From contig DATCIR010000019.1 in NCBI GenBank assembly GCA_036507695.1, positions 1-6,428 on the forward strand: a DNA stretch of 6,428 nt, in the 5' to 3' direction. The position numbers and the translations under genes are program-made. This document shows, in pieces, positions 1 through 5,904 of the stretch. The notes beneath the pieces were generated by a model. The model was not told the origin of the DNA, ran no database searches, and saw only the letters and a list, made by a program, of their open reading frames with translations. Source of the DNA: JAKEGK01 sp036507695 (GTDB lineage: Bacteria > Pseudomonadota > Gammaproteobacteria > SZUA-152). The first letter of the stretch is position 1; each line of letters opens with the position of its first letter.

Positions 1-20
1 GCCCTGAAGTTTTTCAGGGC
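1..20. terminator. Hairpin after hppA, probable (bidirectional) terminator
   Basis: Positions 1-8 (GCCCTGAA) and 13-20 (TTCAGGGC) form a perfect 8-bp stem with a 4-base loop. The hairpin lies 35 bases past the hppA stop codon. On the minus strand, the T-run expected after an intrinsic terminator would fall outside the window, so it cannot be confirmed. On the plus strand the stem is followed by the moderately T-rich CTTATTGTTT, so it may also end a gene entering from the left. A second, weaker 6-bp inverted repeat (TACCGG/CCGGTA, 32-49) sits between it and the stop codon. Confidence 0.5.
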
Positions 21-55
21 CTTATTGTTTATACCGGAAGTTCCCGGTAATAAAT

Positions 56-2089
56 TTACAGCAAGGGCGCGATAACCAGACTCACAATCGCCAGCACGTT
101 AATCAGGATGTTCATGGAGGGGCCCGCTGTATCCTTGAACGGATCGCCGACGGTATCGCCAACCACGCAGGCTTTATGCACCTCAGAGCCTTTGCCGCCC
201 AGATTGCCTTCCTCGACATATTTCTTAGCGTTATCCCAGGCGCCGCCGGCATTTGACATCATCAAGGCCAGTAGCACGCCAGCAACCAGGGCGCCGCCCA
301 GCAAGCCGCCCAAGGCTTCCGGCCCGAGTGTGAAACCGACGGCGGGCGGGGCCGCGACGGCCAATAGCCCGGGAGGCACCATGCGTTTCAGTGCGGCGGT
401 TGTTGCGATATCGATGCAACGGGCGGTGTCCGGTTTGCCGGTACCCTCGAGCAGTCCGGGAATTTCCTTAAACTGCCGGCGTATTTCTTTTATCATTTCG
501 AAGGCCGCGTCACCGACCGCCGTCATAGTCATCGCGCTGACCAGGAAAGGAAAGATGCCGCCGATAAACATGCCCATCAGCACTCGCGGATTGCCCAACT
601 CAAGGCTAAAGCCGGGTTTATGGATAGACACTGTTTCCACAAACGCGGTAATGATCGCCAGCGAAGCCAGCGCCGCCGCGCTAATGGCGAAGCCTTTGCC
701 AATCGCGGCTGTGGTGTTACCCAGTTCATCCAATGAGTCGGTGATAGCGCGCGTCTCTTTACCCAAGCCACTCATTTGGGCAATACCGCCGGCGTTATCA
801 GCCACCGGGCCGTAAGCGTCAATCGCCATGGTGATGCCAACGGTCGCTAACATGCCTACTGCGGCGATACCGACGCCGTACAATCCAACCAGCGACGTGG
901 AAATCAATATAATGGCGCTGATCGCCAGCATGGGAGCCACTACCGACTGCATGCCTACCGCCAGCCCGGTAATTATGACCGTGGCAGGCCCGGTTTCACC
1001 CGCATGCGCGATATGCAACACCGGTTTACTGGAAGTGTAATATTCAGTGACCAGCCCGACAATGATACCGCCGATGGTGCCTACCAGCACGGCGCCCCAT
1101 ACTGCAGTGGTGACACCCGTGAATTTAATCACAAAGAAGGACACAACGATAAAAATTACCGCCGCACCGATGGTTCCAATACGTAACGCGACGGCCGGTG
1201 ACTTGGTGGAAAATTTTCTGACCAATGCGATTCCCAGCATGGAACAGATGATACCGGCGGATGCCAGGGCCAATGGCAGGAACATTAATGCGCCGCCTTC
1301 GGTGGCTAATCTCGCCAGTGCCGCGGCTTTTTCGGGGTGTGCTTCCGCGGCCAGCATCATGGTAGAGGCTACGGCAATGGTCGCGATAATCGATCCGCAA
1401 TAGGACTCGAATATGTCTGATCCCATACCGGCCACATCGCCAACATTGTCGCCGACGTTGTCCGCTATAACACCGGGGTTGCGCGGATCATCTTCGGGGA
1501 TGCCCGCTTCCACTTTACCCACCAGGTCAGCGCCCACGTCCGCGCTCTTCGTGTAGATACCGCCACCCACACGGGAAAACAGCGCAACACTGGACGCGCC
1601 CATGCCAAAGCCATGAATGACTTCCGCGGTGTGGGGATCCGTGCCGAACAATAGATACAATATGCCAAGACCCAAAAGACCCATGGCCGCAACGGTCATG
1701 CCCATAATGGAGCCGCCGTAAAAAGCCACGGTGAGCGCGGCAGCGGCTCCTTTTTCATGGGCGGCCGTTGCGGTTCTTACATTGGCCTTGGTTGCGGCGT
1801 ACATGCCGATGTAGCCAGCCGCAGCGGAGCAAAAAGCACCGAGGGTAAAAGCCAGTGCTGTTGCCCAGCCGAGTTTTGAAACGCCTAGTAAAATGATAAG
1901 TACAATGGCAAACAACCCCAGCATGGAATATTCCCGCTTGAGAAATACCATTGCGCCGAGATGAATCTGGTCGCCGATTTCGACCACCTTGCCTTCCCCG
2001 GTGGGGTACTTTTTTACCTGATCGAAAATAATGAATGCAACGGCCAGCCCGACAACACCTAAAACCGGTGGTATATATTCAAGAATCAT
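56..2089 (-). CDS. hppA: Membrane-bound K+-dependent ion-translocating pyrophosphatase
   Basis: Integral membrane pump that couples hydrolysis of pyrophosphate to transport of H+ and/or Na+ out of the cytoplasm. Numbering below counts from the GTG at 2098 (680 residues, typical bacterial length). The protein is almost wholly hydrophobic helices. The substrate-site motifs are intact: DVGADLVGKVE at 187-197, the acidic DDPRNPG...DNVGDNVGD block at 203-221, DAYGPVADNAGG at 427-438, and GDTVGDPFKDTAGPS near the C-terminus (647-661). NTTAAIGKG at 461-469 has Ala464 and Gly467, where K+-independent enzymes carry Lys and Thr, so this is the K+-dependent class. Asp228, Glu231 (FESY) and Asp622/Lys626 (WDNAKK) fit the ion-gate residues. 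Glu at this FESY position is common in Na+-pumping members, but ion specificity is inference. Start: GTG at 2098 is only 2 bases from the GGGGAGG ribosome site, so I favour ATG at 2089 (677 residues). Divergent from ppa. Confidence 0.97.
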   Translation of the reverse strand: MILEYIPPVLGVVGLAVAFIIFDQVKKYPTGEGKVVEIGDQIHLGAMVFLKREYSMLGLFAIVLIILLGVSKLGWATALAFTLGAFCSAAAGYIGMYAATKANVRTATAAHEKGAAAALTVAFYGGSIMGMTVAAMGLLGLGILYLLFGTDPHTAEVIHGFGMGASSVALFSRVGGGIYTKSADVGADLVGKVEAGIPEDDPRNPGVIADNVGDNVGDVAGMGSDIFESYCGSIIATIAVASTMMLAAEAHPEKAAALARLATEGGALMFLPLALASAGIICSMLGIALVRKFSTKSPAVALRIGTIGAAVIFIVVSFFVIKFTGVTTAVWGAVLVGTIGGIIVGLVTEYYTSSKPVLHIAHAGETGPATVIITGLAVGMQSVVAPMLAISAIILISTSLVGLYGVGIAAVGMLATVGITMAIDAYGPVADNAGGIAQMSGLGKETRAITDSLDELGNTTAAIGKGFAISAAALASLAIITAFVETVSIHKPGFSLELGNPRVLMGMFIGGIFPFLVSAMTMTAVGDAAFEMIKEIRRQFKEIPGLLEGTGKPDTARCIDIATTAALKRMVPPGLLAVAAPPAVGFTLGPEALGGLLGGALVAGVLLALMMSNAGGAWDNAKKYVEEGNLGGKGSEVHKACVVGDTVGDPFKDTAGPSMNILINVLAIVSLVIAPLL

Positions 2090-2100
2090 TTCTATCACTA

Positions 2101-2107
2101 CCTCCCC
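2101..2107 (-). promoter_or_regulatory. Shine-Dalgarno site of hppA that bears on its start
   Basis: Read on the minus strand this is GGGGAGG, a strong ribosome binding site. It lies 2 bases before the GTG at 2098 and 11 bases before the ATG at 2089. The first spacing is too short for normal initiation and the second is slightly long but acceptable, so the ATG is the better start. Confidence 0.7.
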
Positions 2108-2365
2108 GTTGTTGTTTTAATCCAGCGCGGCTAATGGTGCCAAACCGTTCCCGGGTTGCCCACTATTGAGCCTGTTACTGGTCAGACGTGATGAAAAGCG
2201 GGTGGATTTCAACGTTGCTTAGTCCCCGCGAACCGAATTTTCCGGCTATGATAACGAGCCAGCATCGAAAAATATACGCCAAAATCACTCTTGGCAGTTG
2301 CGATGACGGCGATCTACCGATGGGTTCAGCGCGCTCTTCCAGCCACGCTGTTGCCGGGATTAAAG

Positions 2366-2396
2366 TTGGCCGTTAAGCGAGCAAATAAGGTATAAT
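2366..2396 (+). promoter_or_regulatory. Probable sigma-70 promoter of ppa
   Basis: A perfect -10 box TATAAT occupies 2391-2396. The best -35 candidate is TTGGCC at 2366-2371, with a 19-base spacer that is longer than the ideal 17. Transcription would begin near 2403 and give a leader of about 45 bases before the ppa ATG at 2449. The in-frame upstream ATG at 2395 lies inside this -10 box, which argues against its use as a start codon. Confidence 0.5.
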
Positions 2397-2400
2397 GAGC

Positions 2401-2416
2401 GGCCCTGATGGCCCTG
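2401..2416 (+). repeat. Short tandem repeat GGCCCTG in the ppa leader
   Basis: GGCCCTG occurs at 2401-2407 and again at 2410-2416, separated by AT. It falls at the predicted transcription start of ppa. The repeat is too short to assign a role and may be chance. Confidence 0.3.
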
Positions 2417-2448
2417 TCGCTGTGACTATAACTGGAGTACTGGCTGCA

Positions 2449-2997
2449 ATGAATTTAGATCGAGTAAGTTCCGGTAACAACGTTCCCGATGACGTCAATG
2501 TTATCATCGAGATTCCTGCGCATAGCGACCCTGTCAAATATGAGGTGGATAAAGAAACCGGCGCGATGTTTGTTGACCGGTTTATGAATACCGCCATGTA
2601 TTATCCTTGTAATTACGGTTATGTCCCCCATACCCTGTCAGAAGATGGTGACCCGGTTGATGTATTGGTGGTGGCGCCCCATCCATTAATCAGTGGTTCG
2701 GTTATTCGTTGCCGCCCGGTTGGGATGTTAAAAATGACCGATGAGTCGGGCGTGGATGCCAAGATACTTGCCGTGCCGATTGATAAACTTTGCGTGTTGC
2801 ATCGTAAGGTTAAAGAGGCTGACGACTTGCCCAAACCATTGCTGGAGCAGATTACGCATTTTTTCGCGCATTACAAAGATCTTGAAGCGAATAAATGGGT
2901 TAAGGTGGAAGGCTGGGTCGGAGCAGAACAAGCCAAGGCGGAAATTATTGCCGGCGTTGAACGGCATAAGGTGGCGCCCAAAAAACCCTGCTTTTAA
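2449..2997 (+). CDS. ppa: Soluble inorganic pyrophosphatase, family I
   Basis: Cytoplasmic Mg2+-dependent enzyme that hydrolyses pyrophosphate to two phosphates and so pulls nucleotide, protein and nucleic acid synthesis forward. From the ATG at 2449 the product is 182 residues, close to the 176 of E. coli, and it aligns from the first residues on. The E. coli active-site set is complete with a shift of one: Glu21, Lys30, Glu32, Arg44, Tyr52, Tyr56, Asp66, Asp68, Asp71, Asp98, Asp103, Lys105, Tyr142, Lys143. The family signature DGDPVDV is at 66-72. The frame extends to an ATG at 2395, but that codon overlaps the -10 box and would add 18 residues absent from the family. GGAG at 2434-2437 lies 11 bases before the chosen start, a weak but usable site. 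Divergent from hppA, which acts on the same substrate, and followed 31 bases later by a metallophosphoesterase gene with no terminator between. Confidence 0.96.
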   Translation: MNLDRVSSGNNVPDDVNVIIEIPAHSDPVKYEVDKETGAMFVDRFMNTAMYYPCNYGYVPHTLSEDGDPVDVLVVAPHPLISGSVIRCRPVGMLKMTDESGVDAKILAVPIDKLCVLHRKVKEADDLPKPLLEQITHFFAHYKDLEANKWVKVEGWVGAEQAKAEIIAGVERHKVAPKKPCF

Positions 2998-3028
2998 ATT
3001 ATTTTAATCTAATCGTAGTAGATCCCTA

Positions 3029-3586
3029 ATGAAAATTTGTATCGTTTCAGATAGTCACGACAATCGTAAATTATTGGATATTGCCGTGGAGGATGCCAAG
3101 GCGCGGGGCGCGGCAGCCGTATTACATTGTGGCGATGTTGTCGCACCGACAACCTTGCGGGTTTTACAAAAGCATGGTTTGCCTGTGCATGTGATTTATG
3201 GCAACAACACCGGTGATTTATACAGTACCGCAAAATTGGCGCATGAACCGGATAGCGTTATTAATTTTCATGGCCAGGATGCCGGTATTGAATTGGCGGG
3301 AAGGAAAATCTTTATGGTGCACTATCCGCATTATGCGCGCGCCATGGGAACAACGGGTGATTGGGATCTGGTGTGTTGTGGTCATGACCATAAAGCGGAA
3401 ATCGACCGTATTCGCACGATCAAGGATTCACATACATTGTTTATCAATCCCGGCACGGTGGGTGGCGTCGGCGCCAAACCGACTTATGTGCTGGGTGATT
3501 TACTGGCGATGCAATTTGAAATCCGCGAGGTACCGGTACGCGAGGACATGGCGTATAACATGCCGCATGTAACGCCACACGCCTAG
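3029..3586 (+). CDS. YfcE/MJ0936-type metallophosphoesterase
   Basis: Predicted cytoplasmic metal-dependent phosphoesterase of the calcineurin-like superfamily, 185 residues; the physiological substrate is unknown. The metal-binding motifs appear in order: SDSH at 7-10 right at the N-terminus (Asp8, His10), GDVV at 35-38 (Asp36), GNN at 58-60 (Asn59), the VHYPHY segment at 97-102 (His98) and GHDH at 118-121 (His119, His121), then an NPG motif typical of the YfcE/MJ0936 group. Two motifs differ from the textbook form: GNNTGD replaces GNCD, and VHYPHY replaces the usual THGH-like motif. This suggests a separate subfamily. The start is firm because the first strand, MKICIVSDSH, begins at the ATG; no clear Shine-Dalgarno site precedes it. 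It probably shares the ppa transcript. Its stop codon is one base from that of convergent moaE. Confidence 0.85.
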   Translation: MKICIVSDSHDNRKLLDIAVEDAKARGAAAVLHCGDVVAPTTLRVLQKHGLPVHVIYGNNTGDLYSTAKLAHEPDSVINFHGQDAGIELAGRKIFMVHYPHYARAMGTTGDWDLVCCGHDHKAEIDRIRTIKDSHTLFINPGTVGGVGAKPTYVLGDLLAMQFEIREVPVREDMAYNMPHVTPHA

Positions 3587-3587
3587 G

Positions 3588-4031
3588 TTATTTAGCGGGG
3601 GTGTTGCTGCTTACCCAGCGTGTTGTGTTATCGCTAAGGGTTTCTTTTTTCCAGAACGGCGCGCGGTGTTTGAGTTCCTCCAGGATAAAACGGCAGGCCT
3701 GGAACGCCTCATCACGATGCTCACACCACACGGCAATTAATACGATGGTGTCCTCGGGATGTATGTCGCCAACGCGATGTAACACCAGTGCGTCCTGTAT
3801 AGTCCACTGCTGCAATGCCTGATGGGCAATTTTATCCAGGTAACGGGAGGTCATTTCCGGATAGTGCTCAAGGAACATGGCTTTCACCGCGGCTGACGCA
3901 TTCGTGTCGCGCATGGTGCCGGCAAAAACAGCCGTCGCGCCATACTTGCCCCGCAATTCGTTGCATGTTTCCTGATAGCCATGCAATTCCTGCCAGGCAT
4001 TGAATGGCTGTTCGCGTATTTCAATTTTCAT
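3588..4031 (-). CDS. moaE: Molybdopterin synthase catalytic subunit MoaE
   Basis: Large subunit of molybdopterin synthase, 147 residues (E. coli 150). Together with thiocarboxylated MoaD it inserts two sulfurs into cyclic pyranopterin monophosphate to make molybdopterin, in the cytoplasm. Catalytic and substrate-binding residues match E. coli with a shift of two: Arg41 in the AGTMRD segment, His105-Arg106 in WCEHRDEAF, Lys121 in ELKHRAPFWKKE and Lys128 in the same segment. The HRVGDIHPED stretch at 85-94 is also typical. The start ATG at 4031 follows the moaD stop codon by 10 bases, and its ribosome site is poor (GGAT inside the moaD end), so translation may depend on moaD. It is the second gene of a moaD-moaE unit. 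Its 3' end abuts the oppositely oriented metallophosphoesterase gene, leaving no space for a separate terminator. Confidence 0.95.
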   Translation of the reverse strand: MKIEIREQPFNAWQELHGYQETCNELRGKYGATAVFAGTMRDTNASAAVKAMFLEHYPEMTSRYLDKIAHQALQQWTIQDALVLHRVGDIHPEDTIVLIAVWCEHRDEAFQACRFILEELKHRAPFWKKETLSDNTTRWVSSNTPAK

Positions 4032-4041
4032 TATGAAAAGA

Positions 4042-4275
4042 TTATCCGCCGGTTACGGGTGGAAAGAATGCGACTTCATCACCATCTTTTACCTGATGGC
4101 CACGCCCGACATAATCCATGTTAATCGCGACCAGGACATTGTCGGGCATTTTTGCGCCATTGGTCGCTTGATTCCAGGCATCGATCACGGTAGCTACATT
4201 TTGTGCGTTGAGTGTTTGGGAAGACATATCGAGCGATTCGCGCAAACTGGAAAAAAATTTGACGGTGATCGTCAT
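4042..4275 (-). CDS. moaD: Molybdopterin synthase sulfur carrier subunit MoaD
   Basis: Small ubiquitin-like sulfur carrier, 77 residues (E. coli 81). Its C-terminal glycine is adenylated (by MoeB in known systems) and converted to a thiocarboxylate that donates sulfur to the pterin in the MoaE active site. The fold pattern is clear: the first strand TITVKFFSSLRE, the VLVAINMDYV segment at 47-56, DGDEVAFFPPV at 64-74 and the essential Gly76-Gly77 at the extreme C-terminus. The reading frame extends eight codons further to 4299. However, the ATG at 4275 starts exactly where the family does and has a good ribosome site, GGGGAG at 4283-4288, seven bases away. It is the first gene of moaD-moaE and is divergent from moaC. 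Confidence 0.95.
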   Translation of the reverse strand: MTITVKFFSSLRESLDMSSQTLNAQNVATVIDAWNQATNGAKMPDNVLVAINMDYVGRGHQVKDGDEVAFFPPVTGG

Positions 4276-4282
4276 GGCCTGA

Positions 4283-4288
4283 CTCCCC
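4283..4288 (-). promoter_or_regulatory. Shine-Dalgarno site of moaD
   Basis: On the minus strand this reads GGGGAG, seven bases before the ATG at 4275. It settles the moaD start in favour of 4275 over the longer frame beginning at 4299. Confidence 0.75.
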
Positions 4289-4351
4289 GGTAAATACATT
4301 GAACCTCAGTGTTTTCGCTCATACACTACCCTTAGCACCTGAACCTGATGA

Positions 4352-4369
4352 CGCAAATTATACAATTTG
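4352..4369 (-). promoter_or_regulatory. Putative moaD promoter -10 box within a palindrome
   Basis: On the minus strand a perfect TATAAT lies at 4362-4357, about 80 bases before the moaD start. It is embedded in the inverted repeat CAAATT-ATAC-AATTTG (4354-4369), which could be an operator or a chance A+T-rich palindrome. No good -35 box is found 16-18 bases upstream. The segment TTGTATAATTTGCG (4365-4352) has a near copy on the other strand before moaC. Confidence 0.35.
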
Positions 4370-4409
4370 ACCGTGCAAAATACAGCATGTTCATCCGTTG
4401 CTCTGAATG

Positions 4410-4448
4410 TATACTATAATAAATTCAATAAGTTGTATAAGTTTTGCG
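4410..4448 (+). promoter_or_regulatory. Putative moaC promoter region
   Basis: An A+T-rich segment before moaC has two overlapping -10 candidates: a perfect TATAAT at 4415-4420 and TATAAG at 4436-4441. The second lies in TTGTATAAGTTTTGCG (4433-4448), nearly matching the minus-strand element upstream of moaD. Neither candidate has a convincing -35 box; TTCATC at 4390-4395 is 19 bases before the first. The start site therefore cannot be fixed from sequence. Confidence 0.35.
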
Positions 4449-4452
4449 ATGC

Positions 4453-4479
4453 GGGGCTATTATATAAATAGTAGGCCCT
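4453..4479 (+). promoter_or_regulatory. Stem-loop in the moaC upstream region
   Basis: GGGCTATTAT (4454-4463) pairs with ATAGTA (4468-4473) and GCCC (4475-4478). The loop is ATAA, one G (4474) is bulged, and there is one G-U pair inside the stem plus another possible at its base (4453/4479). It ends 39 bases before the moaC start. No T-run follows, so it is not a classic intrinsic terminator. It lacks the size and layout of the large Moco riboswitch. It may be a leader-RNA structure, an operator, or chance. Confidence 0.4.
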
Positions 4480-4518
4480 GATTCCAAGGCAACTTAACGC
4501 ACAAGCGAATGGTTATAT

Positions 4519-4998
4519 ATGAGTAAATTAACGCATTTTAATAAGGCCGGTGAGGCGGAAATGGTGGATGTCAGTCACAAACCGGCGACTGTTCGAACCG
4601 CGATTGCGACGGGATCCATTGCAATGCAGGCGCAAACCCTGCAGCTTATACAACAGGGCGAGCATAAAAAAGGCGATGTAATCGGCATCGCCCGGATTGC
4701 CGGCATCATGGCCGCCAAAAAAACCGCGGACATGATACCACTTTGCCACTCAATTAATTTGGACAAGATCAGCGTCGATTTTGAGATAAAAGAGCATGAA
4801 AATACGATAACTTGCCGCGTTCTTGCAAAAACCCAAGCGCAAACTGGAGTAGAAATGGAGGCATTAATGGCGGTTCAGGTTGCGCTACTAACTATATATG
4901 ATATGTGCAAAGCCGTGGATCGGGGGATGAAAATCACCAATGTCCGGTTGTTGGAAAAAACGGGCGGTCAATCAGGAAGTTGGAAAGCGCCGGAATAA
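4519..4998 (+). CDS. moaC: Cyclic pyranopterin monophosphate synthase MoaC
   Basis: Second enzyme of molybdenum cofactor synthesis. It converts the cyclic 3',8-dihydro-GTP made by MoaA into cyclic pyranopterin monophosphate, the substrate of MoaD/MoaE, in the cytoplasm. The product is 159 residues and aligns with E. coli MoaC without a shift at the key positions: Lys51 in KKGD, His77 in IPLCHS, the GVEMEAL motif at 110-116, Asp128 and Lys131 in YDMCKAV. The N-terminal THFNKAGEAEMVDV segment also matches, which fixes the start at 4519. No clear Shine-Dalgarno site precedes it (GCGAATGGTTATAT). It is divergent from moaD. The next gene, dapF, starts 75 bases after its stop codon with no evident terminator, so read-through is possible. 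moaA is not in the window. Confidence 0.96.
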   Translation: MSKLTHFNKAGEAEMVDVSHKPATVRTAIATGSIAMQAQTLQLIQQGEHKKGDVIGIARIAGIMAAKKTADMIPLCHSINLDKISVDFEIKEHENTITCRVLAKTQAQTGVEMEALMAVQVALLTIYDMCKAVDRGMKITNVRLLEKTGGQSGSWKAPE

Positions 4999-5073
4999 AT
5001 TGCCGAAACGGGGACATTATTCTTAAAAGAGTTGGGACCTAATGACCATTAACTGTGGGTAAAAGATTAAAAC

Positions 5074-5904
5074 ATGCCGTTAAATTTCACGAAAATGCAG
5101 GGAACCGGGAATGATTTTGTCGTTATTGATGCGATAAATCAGGTGGTCATCCTAAGCCGGGAACAACTGCGATTTCTCGCCGACCGCCATTTTGGCGTGG
5201 GTTGTGATCAAATATTGCTCGTGGAAAAACCGGATTCCCCGGAAGCGGATTTTCGCTATCGAATATTTAACCGTGATGGCGGCGAGGTGCAACAGTGCGG
5301 CAATGGCGCGCGCTGTTTTGTGCAGTTTGTTCATGAAAAAGGAATGACAAAAAAAAACACCATCCGGGTGGAGACGTTATCGGGAATCATCGAAATTCAG
5401 CGCCGACCGGACGGGACCGTGACCGTCAATATGGGAATGCCCAATTTCAATCCACAGGCGCTGCCGTTTTTGGTAGCCGAGCAGGCAGACCATTATTTGG
5501 TCAGCGTTAACGGTGAATCGATAAAGTTGGGCGCCGTCTCCATGGGAAATCCACATGCGGTCATTCAAGTTGACAATGTGGCTACCGCGCCCGTCGCTGC
5601 CTGGGGTCCGGCGTTGGAAAGTCATCCCCTGTTTCCGGAACGCGTGAATGTCGGATTTATGCAAGTCCTTGATCGCGACAAGATTCGGTTGCGCGTGTAT
5701 GAACGTGGCGCGGGTGAAACATTGGCTTGCGGCACCGGCGCCTGCGCGGCGGTGGTAATGGGTATTCAGTGGGGAATCCTAAATAATAGAGTGACCGTGG
5801 AAGTGTCAGGTGGTAATCTGTTAATTGAGTGGGAAAACAATTATTCTCCGGTTCTAATGACAGGGCCTGCGCAAACCGTATTTGATGGGCAGATAATTTT
5901 ATGA
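5074..5904 (+). CDS. dapF: Diaminopimelate epimerase
   Basis: Cofactor-free cytoplasmic racemase that interconverts LL- and meso-diaminopimelate, supplying meso-diaminopimelate for peptidoglycan cross-links and for lysine. Length is 276 residues, normal for the family. Both catalytic cysteines are present, each shifted by two from the Haemophilus enzyme: Cys75 in QQCGNGARC and Cys219 in LACGTGACAA. Substrate-binding motifs include GTGNDF (10-15), the NRDGG stretch before Cys75, GNPH (158-161) and ERGAGE (210-215). The family signature usually has Ser, Asn or Thr after NxDG; here it is Gly70, a small deviation that probably does not matter. The start is fixed by the family N-terminus; the ribosome site is weak (GGGT, 13 bases or more upstream). 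Its stop codon overlaps the start of the DUF484 gene as ATGA. Confidence 0.97.
   Translation: MPLNFTKMQGTGNDFVVIDAINQVVILSREQLRFLADRHFGVGCDQILLVEKPDSPEADFRYRIFNRDGGEVQQCGNGARCFVQFVHEKGMTKKNTIRVETLSGIIEIQRRPDGTVTVNMGMPNFNPQALPFLVAEQADHYLVSVNGESIKLGAVSMGNPHAVIQVDNVATAPVAAWGPALESHPLFPERVNVGFMQVLDRDKIRLRVYERGAGETLACGTGACAAVVMGIQWGILNNRVTVEVSGGNLLIEWENNYSPVLMTGPAQTVFDGQIIL

Larger units (their letters stand above)
2099..2448. other. Divergent intergenic region between hppA and ppa
   Basis: About 350 bases without a supported gene. It holds the hppA ribosome site at the left end, and the ppa promoter and leader at the right end. I scanned the minus strand for an hppA promoter and found only weak candidates, such as a TATCAT-like box around 2250 without a well-spaced -35 box, so none is called. 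A 62-codon plus-strand reading frame at 2188-2376 has no recognisable protein features or ribosome site. No tRNA, riboswitch or terminator was seen. Confidence 0.6.

Noticed and set aside
108..815. A 235-codon plus-strand open frame opposite hppA
   Set aside because: It lies wholly antisense to a well-conserved pyrophosphatase, has low-complexity Ala/Pro/Ser-rich composition and no recognisable domain. It is a shadow of the hppA codon pattern, as is the frame at 1047-1403.
2188..2376. A 62-codon plus-strand frame between hppA and ppa
   Set aside because: No ribosome binding site and no family resemblance; the region is better explained as promoter and spacer sequence.
4276..4518. Moco riboswitch in the moaD/moaC region
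   Set aside because: The known riboswitch is a large multi-stem RNA usually upstream of moaA. I could find only one small stem-loop and none of its conserved segments, though a covariance-model search was not possible.
4509..4526. Five-codon frame (MVIYE) overlapping the moaC start, a possible leader peptide
   Set aside because: It has no ribosome site and no regulatory codon run, and such tiny frames are common by chance in A+T-rich leaders.
4999..5073. Terminator or small gene between moaC and dapF
   Set aside because: The 75 bases contain only a weak bulged pairing (AGTTGG with CCATTAACT) with no T-run, and no small reading frame with a ribosome site.
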